Source of the DNA: Anaerolineae bacterium
GTDB taxonomy: Bacteria > Chloroflexota > Anaerolineae > Fen-1058
Length of the DNA: 45,890 nucleotides
Direction: 5' to 3'
Assembly: GCA_003154115.1 (NCBI GenBank)
Contig: PMCF01000420.1
Span: 1-45,890, forward strand
The position numbers and the translations under genes were made by a program. This document shows, piece after piece, positions 1 through 8,700 of this stretch. Below the pieces are notes generated by a model that saw nothing but the letters and a program-made list of their open reading frames with translations, was not told where the DNA came from and did no database searches. The first letter of the stretch is position 1; each line of letters begins with the position of its first letter.

Positions 1-1
1 A

Positions 2-1330
2 ACGGCCACAGGGCTTACTGGCACTGATTGGAATTGTAATCTGGGGACGCTGACTTGCACCCGGAGTGATGTGTTAGCGGCAGCAGCGAGTTACCCTTCG
101 ATTGCGCTGACCGTCACGGTAGCGAGCGGTGCGCCGTCCAGCGTGACTAACGACGCAACGGTGTCGGGGGGCGGCGAACTTATCACAACCAACGACACGG
201 CGAGTGATCCGACGACCATTGTGCAGGTGGCGGATCTGACCATTTCCAAGTCGCATTCTGGTAACTTCGTTCAAGGAGGCACGGGCACGTATACGATCAT
301 CGTCAGTAATACGGGGTCAGGGCCAACCGTTGGGACGGTGACGATGGTGGATACTTTGCCGGTAAGCTTAACGGTCACAGGGCTTCATGGCACTGGTTGG
401 AATTGTAATCCGGGGACGTTGACCTGCACACAGAATGATGTGTTAGGGGTAGGAGCGAGTTATCCTTCGATTGCGCTGACCGTCAAGGTAGCGGACGATG
501 CACCGTCCAGCGTGACTAACCGCGGAACCGTGTCGGGGGGCGGCGAACTCAACACAACCAACGACACGGCGAATGATCCGACGACCATTGAGCAGGCGGC
601 GGACCTAACCATTTCTAAGACGCATTCTGGCAACTTCACGCAAGGAGGCACAGGCACGTATACAATCATCGTCAGCAACGTGGGGCAAACGTCAGCAGCT
701 GGGAGGGTGACGATGGTGGATACTTTGCCGGCGGGCTTAACGGCCACAGCGCTTAGTGGCACTGGTTGGAATTGTAATCCTCTATCGCAGCTGACTTGTA
801 CCCGGAATGATGTGTTAGTGGCGGGAGCGAGTTACCCTTCGATTGTGCTGACCGTCACGGTAGTGAACGATGCGCCTCCCAGCGTGACTAACAACGCAAC
901 GGTGTCGGGGGGCGGCGAACTCAACACAACCAATGACACGGCGAGTGATCCGACGACTATTGAGCAGGTGGCAGACCTGACCATTTCCAAGACGCATTCT
1001 GGTAACTTCAGGCAGGGAGGCACGGGCACGTATACGATCATCGTCAGCAACACGGGGCTAGGGTCAACCGTTGGGACGGTGACGATGGTGGATACTTTGC
1101 CGGTAAGCTTAACGGCCACAGGGCTTACTGGCACTGATTGGAATTGTAATCTGGGGACGCTGACTTGCACCCGGAGTGATGTGTTAGCGGCAGCAGCGAG
1201 TTACCCTTCGATCGTGTTGACCGTCACGGTACCGAGTGGTGCGCCGTCCAGTGTGACTAATAGCGCAGCGGTGTCGGGGGGCGGCGAACTTATCACAACC
1301 AACGACACGGCGAGTGATCCGACGACGATC
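2..1330 (+). repeat. Tandem in-frame 369/372-bp repeats
   Basis: Equivalent points of the repeat fall at 2, 371, 740 and 1112, giving spacings of 369, 369 and 372 bp. The one longer unit has an extra codon (PLSQLT in place of PGTLT). Bases 1-102 are identical to 1111-1212, so the first, incomplete unit and the last unit are closer to each other than to the ones between them. Confidence 0.9.
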
Positions 1331-1435
1331 GCTAGTCTGCTGCCTCAGGGCTATTGGGTCGGCCTATGGCCTAATAGCGGGCGGCTCTCGATCATGGGAC
1401 CCGGGCTACGCGGGTTCTGGTCCATGTCGCCGTAA
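2..1435 (+). CDS. DUF11-repeat surface protein, 3' part
   Basis: The reading frame is open from base 2, so the 5' end of this gene lies outside the window. The visible part is built of 123-124-residue repeats, each containing the DUF11-type core (ADLTISK near the start, GTYTIIVSN, MVDTLP, then SYPSI.LTV and SGGGEL.TTNDTASDPTTI). DUF11 repeats are known from large secreted or cell-surface proteins and form beta-sandwich modules. After the last repeat comes a short unrelated tail of about 35 residues ending GFWSMSP. It has no LPXTG, no membrane helix and no recognised sorting signal. Paired Cys residues (WNCN, LTCT) recur in every unit and could form one disulfide per module. The repeats are nearly identical at the DNA level, which suggests recent duplication or gene conversion. 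Function beyond an extracellular structural or adhesive role cannot be read. Confidence 0.85.
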   Translation, partial: TATGLTGTDWNCNLGTLTCTRSDVLAAAASYPSIALTVTVASGAPSSVTNDATVSGGGELITTNDTASDPTTIVQVADLTISKSHSGNFVQGGTGTYTIIVSNTGSGPTVGTVTMVDTLPVSLTVTGLHGTGWNCNPGTLTCTQNDVLGVGASYPSIALTVKVADDAPSSVTNRGTVSGGGELNTTNDTANDPTTIEQAADLTISKTHSGNFTQGGTGTYTIIVSNVGQTSAAGRVTMVDTLPAGLTATALSGTGWNCNPLSQLTCTRNDVLVAGASYPSIVLTVTVVNDAPPSVTNNATVSGGGELNTTNDTASDPTTIEQVADLTISKTHSGNFRQGGTGTYTIIVSNTGLGSTVGTVTMVDTLPVSLTATGLTGTDWNCNLGTLTCTRSDVLAAAASYPSIVLTVTVPSGAPSSVTNSAAVSGGGELITTNDTASDPTTIASLLPQGYWVGLWPNSGRLSIMGPGLRGFWSMSP

Positions 1436-1671
1436 TGAGCTCTCAGTCTTTTGCAGCGACATTTGATTCTCATAACAACAAGGCTGACTCCCGTTGATCG
1501 TTTTTGGTGGGTTCATCTTGCCAGCGTAGGTTTTGTACGATGTCGGCCGGCCTTCAAGCCAAATTTGCCAAAGACAATGACCCCAACCGCGTCTGAACAC
1601 CTTATGACGTCGTGTCTTGCGTGAAAGCCAGCTGCGTGGATGTATCTATCTCTTCCCGGCCCGGCCTCGTT

Positions 1672-2466
1672 ATGCGCCCTGCCGCTAATGCTTATCAAGA
1701 AAAAGGAACGTCCCGCGTCGCAGCGCAGCTGGCGTTCCTTTTTCGATCGTGGGTCCTGCTGTCTTGCACCGCGCTCTGGCTGATAACGTTCTTGTCCGTG
1801 CTGAGTGCTTGCGCTCCTTCTGCCAAACTTGAAGTCGCCGTTAAGATCTCGCCGCCGCCTGCGCGTCCCTTCGCCACGGTGACCGTTCCTCGCGGATTAG
1901 CTGGACCAGCCACAGCCACGCCCGCCCCCAAATGCGGCCTTACCGAATTGCTCTCCGGGCAAACCATCTCGGCGAGCTGCAGCTACACCCAGACCGAAAC
2001 AGAAGCCGCCGGGCCGATGGTCTGCCGCATTCAACGCGATTCGTGCGCCTACAAGAACCTCATCACCGATCGTGATCCGGACATCGTCTTTAGCCAGCAC
2101 AAGCCGCCGCCCCTCACCAACGAGGATGCGATGATGCATCCGGCCATGCTGCTGCCGTTGACTCGCTTGAGCGCGTTAGTCAGGGCCGAATGGGGCAGTG
2201 ATGTCAAACTCATGGTGACCGCCGCGTATGATTCGATCCTGGAACACGATCCATTGCAGACCGATCCGACGCGCAAATACTCGCTGCATTTTGAAGGCCG
2301 CTCAATTGATCTGGTGACCTACCCCTCCGATCCGGCTAAGTTCGCCCGGTTGTGCGCGCTGGCCCTCACCGCCGGATTCGATTGGGTGCACAACGAAGCC
2401 GATCATTGTCATGCGTCGATCAACTCCAGCAGCCTGTGCACGATCTGTAGCGGTACAGCGCCTTAA
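1672..2466 (+). CDS. Lipoprotein with Hedgehog-N/M15 peptidase-like domain
   Basis: Numbered from the ATG at 1672 (264 aa); a GTG at 1612 would add 20 residues, and neither start has a clear ribosome site. A hydrophobic stretch ends in the lipobox LSAC (Cys47), so the protein is probably lipid-anchored outside the cytoplasm. Residues about 128-252 resemble the animal Hedgehog signalling domain: YKNLITDRDPDIVF matches FKELTPNYNPDIIF of Sonic hedgehog, then SLHFEGRSID, and AGFDWVHNEADHCHAS against AGFDWVYYESKAHIHCS. The Hedgehog/M15 zinc ligands correspond to His206, Asp213 and His247, and the catalytic Glu to Glu242. The calcium-binding acidic residues of Hedgehog are mostly absent (VTAAYD in place of VTEGWD). 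Extra cysteines lie at 88, 103, 118, 125, 256 and 259. No intein-like Hedgehog C-domain follows. By family it is probably a peptidoglycan DD- or LD-peptidase; substrate unknown. Confidence 0.8.
   Translation: MRPAANAYQEKGTSRVAAQLAFLFRSWVLLSCTALWLITFLSVLSACAPSAKLEVAVKISPPPARPFATVTVPRGLAGPATATPAPKCGLTELLSGQTISASCSYTQTETEAAGPMVCRIQRDSCAYKNLITDRDPDIVFSQHKPPPLTNEDAMMHPAMLLPLTRLSALVRAEWGSDVKLMVTAAYDSILEHDPLQTDPTRKYSLHFEGRSIDLVTYPSDPAKFARLCALALTAGFDWVHNEADHCHASINSSSLCTICSGTAP
1700..1743 (+). terminator. Terminator-like hairpin with T-run
   Basis: AAAAAGGAACG (1700-1710) and CGTTCCTTTTT (1733-1743) are perfect 11-bp inverted arms around a 22-nt loop and end in a T-run, so the sequence could end transcription in either direction. 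It lies inside the leader codons of the Hedgehog-like lipoprotein rather than between genes. Either the upstream transcript ends here and the lipoprotein starts further in, or the hairpin attenuates that gene. Confidence 0.5.
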
Positions 2467-2481
2467 AGAGCATGGATGGCT

Positions 2482-2522
2482 GTGCCATTCCGAACGGAGC
2501 GCTGTGTCATTCCGAGCGGAGT
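2482..2522. repeat. Duplicated ATTCCGAxCGGAG intergenic repeat
   Basis: Two imperfect 19-bp copies (2482-2500 and 2504-2522) share the core CATTCCGAxCGGAG. They sit in the 105-bp gap between the convergent lipoprotein and polymerase genes. Sequences of this style (CATTCCGAGCGxAGxGAGGAATCT) are a common dispersed intergenic repeat in environmental bacteria. No gene is visible in the gap. Confidence 0.5.
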
Positions 2523-2571
2523 GAGGAATCTCTTTGCCCGCCGTCGAGCCTTTCACTCTCTAACGCACGAT

Positions 2572-5559
2572 TTACAGCGGCCTAATCTTCTCGCCCACGA
2601 TCAACACCTGTCCCTGCCGATCGCGCCGCACGCGTCCCTGCACGATGACGGGTTCGCGCCGGCTAAGCCAGGCCCGCTGTTCGCGCAACGCCTCGCCGCT
2701 CCACAAGACTTGATACCGCCCGTCTTGATCGTCCATGTCGACGAGTTGCATCATCGTCTGGTTGGCCGATCGGAAGCGATGCGCGGCGAGCCGCACGCCA
2801 GGGACCTTCACCACCCGATCGAGATGCTGCTCGATTGCGCGGCTGCTGATGACATCCTCGCGTGTAGCATGTTCGGCCACGAGTTGCAGCGGCTGAACGC
2901 TCACCCCTAACCCCAGCACTTCAATTTCCCAGGCTGCTCGTTCGGCCAAAGTCGGTTCAGCGCCTAGTGCCGCTGGCGCTTCCGCTAGCGCGAGGCTTAA
3001 TTGCGCCGAATGCCGTCCATGCCAGGGCGCGTGCTGCACGTGCGCCAGCATATCCGTGCTGTTGCCTAGGCCGTCCAGCGCGCTGGCCTTGATCAAATTG
3101 ATCGCCTCGACTTGCAAAGGTCGGGCGCGAATCAAGAAATCATCCAGGGATGTGAAAGGCCGCTGGGCAATAATGGTGTTCGCGGTCGCGTGAGTCAACT
3201 CGCGCACCTGGCCCAGACCCATCCACAACGTCTGGCGATCGACTGAATCGAGCGTGAACGCTTCGCCGCTGTGATTGACGTGCGGCGGCCTCACCGTCAG
3301 GCCCACTTGCCGTGCTTCGCTCATGTACACGCGCGGCGAGTAGAACCCGCCCCATACGGCCAGGCGCGCAGCAAAAAATTCCGCCGGGTAATGTTTCTTC
3401 AGATAAGCCAACCGATAAGCCAGCGCCGCGTATCCGGCGGCGTGCGCTTTCGGAAAGCCATAACCCGCAAAGGCTGCCATCAAGTCCCACACTTTTTCAG
3501 CCGTGGTTGAATCCAGGTGACTCACACGCTCTGCGCCGGTGAGAAATTGCTCGCGCAGCCGTGTCATCTCATGCGCCGAGCGAAACTTCGACATGGCGCG
3601 TCGCAACAGATCGGCCTCGCCCAGCGAGAATCCGGCCACTTCATGCGCGATGCGCAGCACTTGTTCCTGGTACAAAATCACGCCGTATGTCTCACGCAAA
3701 ATCGGCTCCAACGCGGGATGCAGATAATCAGTCGCCTCTTGCCCTAGGTGCCGTCGCACGAACGCATCTTTCAAGCCGCCCTTCAAGGGGCCGGGACGAT
3801 ACAACGCCAACGCGACGATCAAATCGCCGATCGATTTAGCGGTGAGCTCGCGCAGCGTGAAGCGCAGGCCGGGGCTTTCGATCTGAAAACACCCGATCGT
3901 CTGTGCCGCCGACAACAGCTGGTTCGTAGCGGCATCATCGGCTGGAATGGATTCCAACGTGAAAGCAGGCTGGCGCTGCTGGATCAACTCAACGCAATCG
4001 GCGGCGACCGTCAACGCGCTGATACCCAGCAGATCGATCTTCACCAAGCCCAGCAGCTCGATACTCTTCAGATCGAACTGCGTGATCAACAAGCCCTTCG
4101 TGGCATATTGCAGCGGAACGAGATCCGTAATCGGGTCGGGGGAGATGACGATGCCGCCGGGATGAACGGACAGATGATGCGGCGCACCCGTCAACGCCTG
4201 ACTCATCTCGATCGCTTCCCGCTCGATCGGATCGCGCGCCTTCTCGATCAATTGAGTCTGCGCTTCCTGAGCTTGTTGGCGCATGGCGGGATGCCACCAG
4301 CGCGGTAGATCGTGAGCCAGCTCACCGATGCGGGCCTCTGACAATCCATACACTTTTGCCACTTCGCGCAGCGCCGAACGCGGTTGCAGCGTGGCATACG
4401 TGCAGACCATCGCCACGTGATCCGCGCCATAACGCTGATACACATAGTTGATGACTTCGTCGCGTCGATGTGAGCACAGATCGAGATCGATGTCAGGCGG
4501 ATCGCGCCGTTCGAGCGAGAGGAAACGTTCGAAGTATAAATTGTGCGCGATGGGATCGACATCGTGGATGCCCAGACAGAAGGCCACCACCGACGACGAA
4601 GCCGATCCACGCGGCGAGACCGGCACACGCTGTTCGCGCGCAAACCGCACGATGTCGGCGACCACCAGAAAGTAAGCGCCGTAACCCAGCGTATCGATCA
4701 CGTGGAGTTCTTTGTGCAGACGCGCCTCAAGGTCTGGTGTAATTTCGCCGTAACGCTGTCGCGCGCCGTCAAACGCGGCCCGATCGAGTTCGGATCGTAA
4801 GGTGCGACCGGGCGGCATATCCAGCGTGGGGAAGCGATACTGTCCCAGTGGAAAATCGAAGCTGCACATTTCGGCGAGGCGTTGCGTATTTTCGATAGCC
4901 GCCGGATAGGCGGCGTAACGGAGCTCGAATTCCGGGATAGGCCAGAAAGATCGATCGGGCAAGACGGGCAGCGCGTTGAGATGTTGTCCGGCGCGCATCG
5001 CCATCAACACGCGGTAACGCGCCGCATCGATCGGATCGAGATAACGAATGTCTGGTGTCGCAACGAGTGGCGCCCCCAGTTGTTCGGCCAGCTGTGGCGC
5101 TTCACGTCCCTCAGGTTCTTCCAGACGGATGAAGACATTCTCTCGCCCGAAATGTTCGATCAATGCGCTGGCTTGATGTCCATCGCTCAGCGCGATCAGA
5201 TCGTTGCTGTGGTTGATGAGATCCGCTAATGACAGGCCCCGTTGGAGCGCCGCTTCCCGATCGGATGCAGCTTGCAGCCGCGTGACGAGGCGGCACAGGT
5301 TGGCATAGCCGGCCAGGTTGCGCGCCAGCAGCACCAGCGTGTGATCACGCTCGAAAGTGAAATCGACGCCGAGGATCGAGTGGAGGTGGGCCGCGCGGCA
5401 CTCGCGCACGAACTCGATCGCGCCGTACAGCGTATTGGCATCGGTCAACGCCAGAGCAGACAGATCATTGGCTTGAGCATGGGCCACCAGCTCAGGCACG
5501 GTTGGGACGCCGGCCAGCAGGCTCCAATGCGAATGGACGCGCAGAGGCACAAAGGTCAT
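2572..5559 (-). CDS. DNA polymerase III alpha subunit, short DnaE2-like
   Basis: A C-family replicative or translesion polymerase of 995 aa. An N-terminal PHP domain (about 1-200) begins with HSHWSLLAGV; the palm carries PPDIDLDLCSHRRD with catalytic aspartates 358 and 360, and the third aspartate is in LVKIDLLG (Asp509). The finger region has RPGPLKGG and GFPKAHAAGYAALAYR, followed by a helix-hairpin-helix-like stretch. A C-terminal OB fold ends at EKIRPL. Replicative DnaE1 is usually 1100-1200 aa with a tau-binding tail; the shorter length and the missing tail favour the DnaE2/ImuC error-prone group, but I cannot exclude a lineage-specific main DnaE. The usual imuA/imuB partners are not beside it. 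The gene ends convergent to the Hedgehog-like gene and its start is divergent from the large secreted protein. A -10 box sits only 6 nt upstream of the ATG. Confidence 0.85.
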   Translation of the reverse strand: MTFVPLRVHSHWSLLAGVPTVPELVAHAQANDLSALALTDANTLYGAIEFVRECRAAHLHSILGVDFTFERDHTLVLLARNLAGYANLCRLVTRLQAASDREAALQRGLSLADLINHSNDLIALSDGHQASALIEHFGRENVFIRLEEPEGREAPQLAEQLGAPLVATPDIRYLDPIDAARYRVLMAMRAGQHLNALPVLPDRSFWPIPEFELRYAAYPAAIENTQRLAEMCSFDFPLGQYRFPTLDMPPGRTLRSELDRAAFDGARQRYGEITPDLEARLHKELHVIDTLGYGAYFLVVADIVRFAREQRVPVSPRGSASSSVVAFCLGIHDVDPIAHNLYFERFLSLERRDPPDIDLDLCSHRRDEVINYVYQRYGADHVAMVCTYATLQPRSALREVAKVYGLSEARIGELAHDLPRWWHPAMRQQAQEAQTQLIEKARDPIEREAIEMSQALTGAPHHLSVHPGGIVISPDPITDLVPLQYATKGLLITQFDLKSIELLGLVKIDLLGISALTVAADCVELIQQRQPAFTLESIPADDAATNQLLSAAQTIGCFQIESPGLRFTLRELTAKSIGDLIVALALYRPGPLKGGLKDAFVRRHLGQEATDYLHPALEPILRETYGVILYQEQVLRIAHEVAGFSLGEADLLRRAMSKFRSAHEMTRLREQFLTGAERVSHLDSTTAEKVWDLMAAFAGYGFPKAHAAGYAALAYRLAYLKKHYPAEFFAARLAVWGGFYSPRVYMSEARQVGLTVRPPHVNHSGEAFTLDSVDRQTLWMGLGQVRELTHATANTIIAQRPFTSLDDFLIRARPLQVEAINLIKASALDGLGNSTDMLAHVQHAPWHGRHSAQLSLALAEAPAALGAEPTLAERAAWEIEVLGLGVSVQPLQLVAEHATREDVISSRAIEQHLDRVVKVPGVRLAAHRFRSANQTMMQLVDMDDQDGRYQVLWSGEALREQRAWLSRREPVIVQGRVRRDRQGQVLIVGEKIRPL

Positions 5560-5565
5560 GGGCCG

Positions 5566-5571
5566 ATTGTA
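5566..5571 (-). promoter_or_regulatory. -10 box for a possibly leaderless polymerase mRNA
   Basis: On the reverse strand GATACAAT is followed by six bases and then the polymerase ATG (5559). Transcription normally begins about 7 bases after a -10 box, which would put +1 at or next to the A of the ATG. No Shine-Dalgarno sequence fits between. The -35 region is weak. Confidence 0.45.
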
Positions 5572-5716
5572 TCACGCTCTTGTAGTACTCCTTTGCAGTA
5601 GACGCATCACCGAGATTGACGTATCATTGGTAGCCAGAGATGAAGAGGTTGAAAGGAATATCGTGTGGAATGCCTCACCCCAGCAGAATTTATCGACTCA
5701 CTACAAGGAGTATGTC

Positions 5717-8700
5717 ATGACGACTTCACCAACTCAGTTGCGTAACTTAGCCCTCAGTATTCTCGTGACCTTCAGTATTCTCGTGGCCCTCGGTTTGAGT
5801 TTGTCGGCGGTTCAGCCGCTGGCGGCCCTGCCGTTGATCGACGCGCAGCGTGCCGCAGGGTCCAGCGTTGCCGCACGGCCGAGTACGGCCACGACGATAA
5901 CGCTTACGGCGTCGCCCAATCCATCCACTCAGGGACAGCTGGTTACTTTCACGGCGACGGTGGCTCCGCTGTCTGCAACGGGCGTGATGACTCTTACTGA
6001 AGGAGCGACAGTGTTGGGCACGGCCACGCTGGTGAACGGCGTGGCGACGTTTCCCACGCTAACGCCCAACATCGGGTGGCACGTCATTAGCGCTATTTAC
6101 GGTGGCGATGGAACGCACAATGGCAGCAGCGCGCCCGACCTCATCACGGTAGTCAATTATCGGCCTTCGGTCGTCACGGGAGCCGGATACTTCTGCACGA
6201 TGAGGGACAGTGGCATACTGGGCTGCGGGGGCTACGGTGAGGACCATCAAACGGATGTGCCGACAACCACTGTGCCTTTTGCGCAGGTCAGCGCCGTCTA
6301 TAAGCACACCTGCGCGGTGAAAGAAGATGGCATGCTCGCTTGTTGGGGACTCAATGACTCGAACCAGACGACAGTGTCGACGAACACTGTGCCCTTCGTG
6401 CAGGTCAGCGTGGGTTACAAGCATACCTGCGCGCTGAAGGTGGACGGCACGCTGGCTTGTTGGGGCTTAAACGGCGATGGTCAGACCAACGTGCCGGCGG
6501 CGACGATCCCCTTTGTGCAGGTTAGTGCGGGTTACCACCATTCCTGCGCTTTGAAGGCCGATGGCACTCTGACCTGTTGGGGGTTGAATGACCACGGGCA
6601 GACGGCGGTACCGACGACCACGGTACCTTTTGCACAGGTCAGTGCCGGCGACTCGCATACGTGCGCCTTGAAAACCGATGGGTCGGTGGCCTGTTGGGGC
6701 CTGAACACCGATAACCAAACAGACGTGCCGATAACCACCGTGCCCTTTGTGCAGGTCAGCGCGGGCTACAACCATACCTGTGCAATGAAAGACGGTGACA
6801 TGCTGGTGTGCTGGGGCGGAAATATTCTAGGGCAAGCTGATGTGCCACCGACGTACAGCCCCTTTGTTGAGGTGAGCGCCGGCTGGAATGCCACCTGTGC
6901 GACAAAGGTTAACAAGACTCTGGCCTGTTGGGGGCAAAACATGCCCATTGTGATCATGCAGCCGGATGAACTGCAGCGCGCCACCATCGGCGCGCCGTAC
7001 TTGCAGACGCTCACCGCCAGCGGATTCTATGGCACCGACGTGCCCTACTCCTTCAGTGTTATCTCGGGTACCGTGCCGCCGGGCCTCACGCTCTACTCTA
7101 ATGGTACGCTCAGCGGCGTGCCCACTGCGGGCGACTATGGATTTGTCGTGCAGGCGGCTGACGTGAATAGTATCGCCGGCACTCACTATTACTCTATGAC
7201 AGTGAGTCCACCCGGTGACACGACGACGGAGATCCGCGCCACGCCCGACCCGGTGGCGTACGGTCACAACGTCTTGTTGGTGGTGACGGTCACTACTACG
7301 GCGCTCGAGATGCCGATCGGCGTCGTGACCATCACAGAAGGCTCAACTCTGCTTGTCACAGGTACCCTGAACGCTGCCGGGAAAGCGGTGATTAACGTCA
7401 CGTCGCTGATCACCGGCTCGCACGCCATTAGCGCCACGTACGGCGGTGATCCTTATTTACTTGGCAGCGTCTCGCCCGTGATCGTCGTCAACGTCAACAA
7501 CCGCCCGTCGGTGGACGTGGGTTATCGACATGCTTGCGCCGTAAAAACCGATGGGACACTCGGCTGCTGGGGCGACAATGATATCATCTGGGAACAAAGC
7601 ACGCCGCCGACGGCAACGGTGCCCTTTGTGCAGCTCAGCGCGGGCAACTTCTTCAACTGCGCCTTGACTGAAGCGGGTGCAGCGGCTTGCTGGGGAAAGT
7701 CGATTGAAGGGCAGACCACCGTCCCCACGATGACCCTCCCCTTTGTGCAGATTGGGGCTGGTGAAACTCACGCCTGTGCGGTGGAGGTAGACGGAACCGT
7801 CATCTGTTGGGGGAACAACTACCAAGGGCAAACGGATGTGGTGACATCCACGGTGCCCTACGTGCAGGTTGGTGCTGGACAATATCATACGTGCGCGCTG
7901 GATGCAGAGGGTAACATCCAGTGTTGGGGGGAAAACGGCCAAGGACAAACGACCGTGCCGACGACCACGATGCCCTTCATACAGGTCGACGCCGGCGGCA
8001 ATCACACGTGTGGGTTGAAAGCGGACCAGACCTTAGCTTGCTGGGGGCAGAATAACTACGGGCAGATCAACGTGCCGCCCCCCAACAGCGGCTGGGCGCA
8101 AGTCAGCGCTGGCGGAGACAACACCTGTGCCGTGAAAGTGGATGGAACACTCACTTGCTGGGGAGCGAACACTGCTGGGCAGCCGATTGTAATTACTACC
8201 TCAACCCCCTTTGCACAAGTGGGCGTCGGTTGGACAAGCGCGTGCGCCGTGAAAGTAGACGGCACCATCGCCTGTTGGGGCTTGAACAACTGGGGGCAAG
8301 CGCCTGTTGTCGACTTGACGCCGACCACATTGCCGGACGCGCCGGCTGGAACGGAGTATGCTCAAACGATCGGCGTTGTGTTCACGACGGGCCTGCAACT
8401 GCCATACACTTTTGATGTTGTGTCTGGCACGTTGCCAGCTGGCCTCACTCTCGACAGCGCCAGCGGCGTGTTGGGAGGCACGCCAACCTCGGCCGGAACT
8501 TCCGTCTTCACGGTGCGTGCTCACGATGCAAATTACCTGGGCGGAACACAGGTCTACAGCCTGACGGTGTTGAAAATTGATACGACAACAACACTTAATT
8601 CGTCGGCCAATCCGTCGCCGTTGGGAAAGGTGATCACCTTCACCGTACAGGTGATGTCGGCAAGCGGCATACCGACGGGCGTGGTGACCTTGACTGAAAA

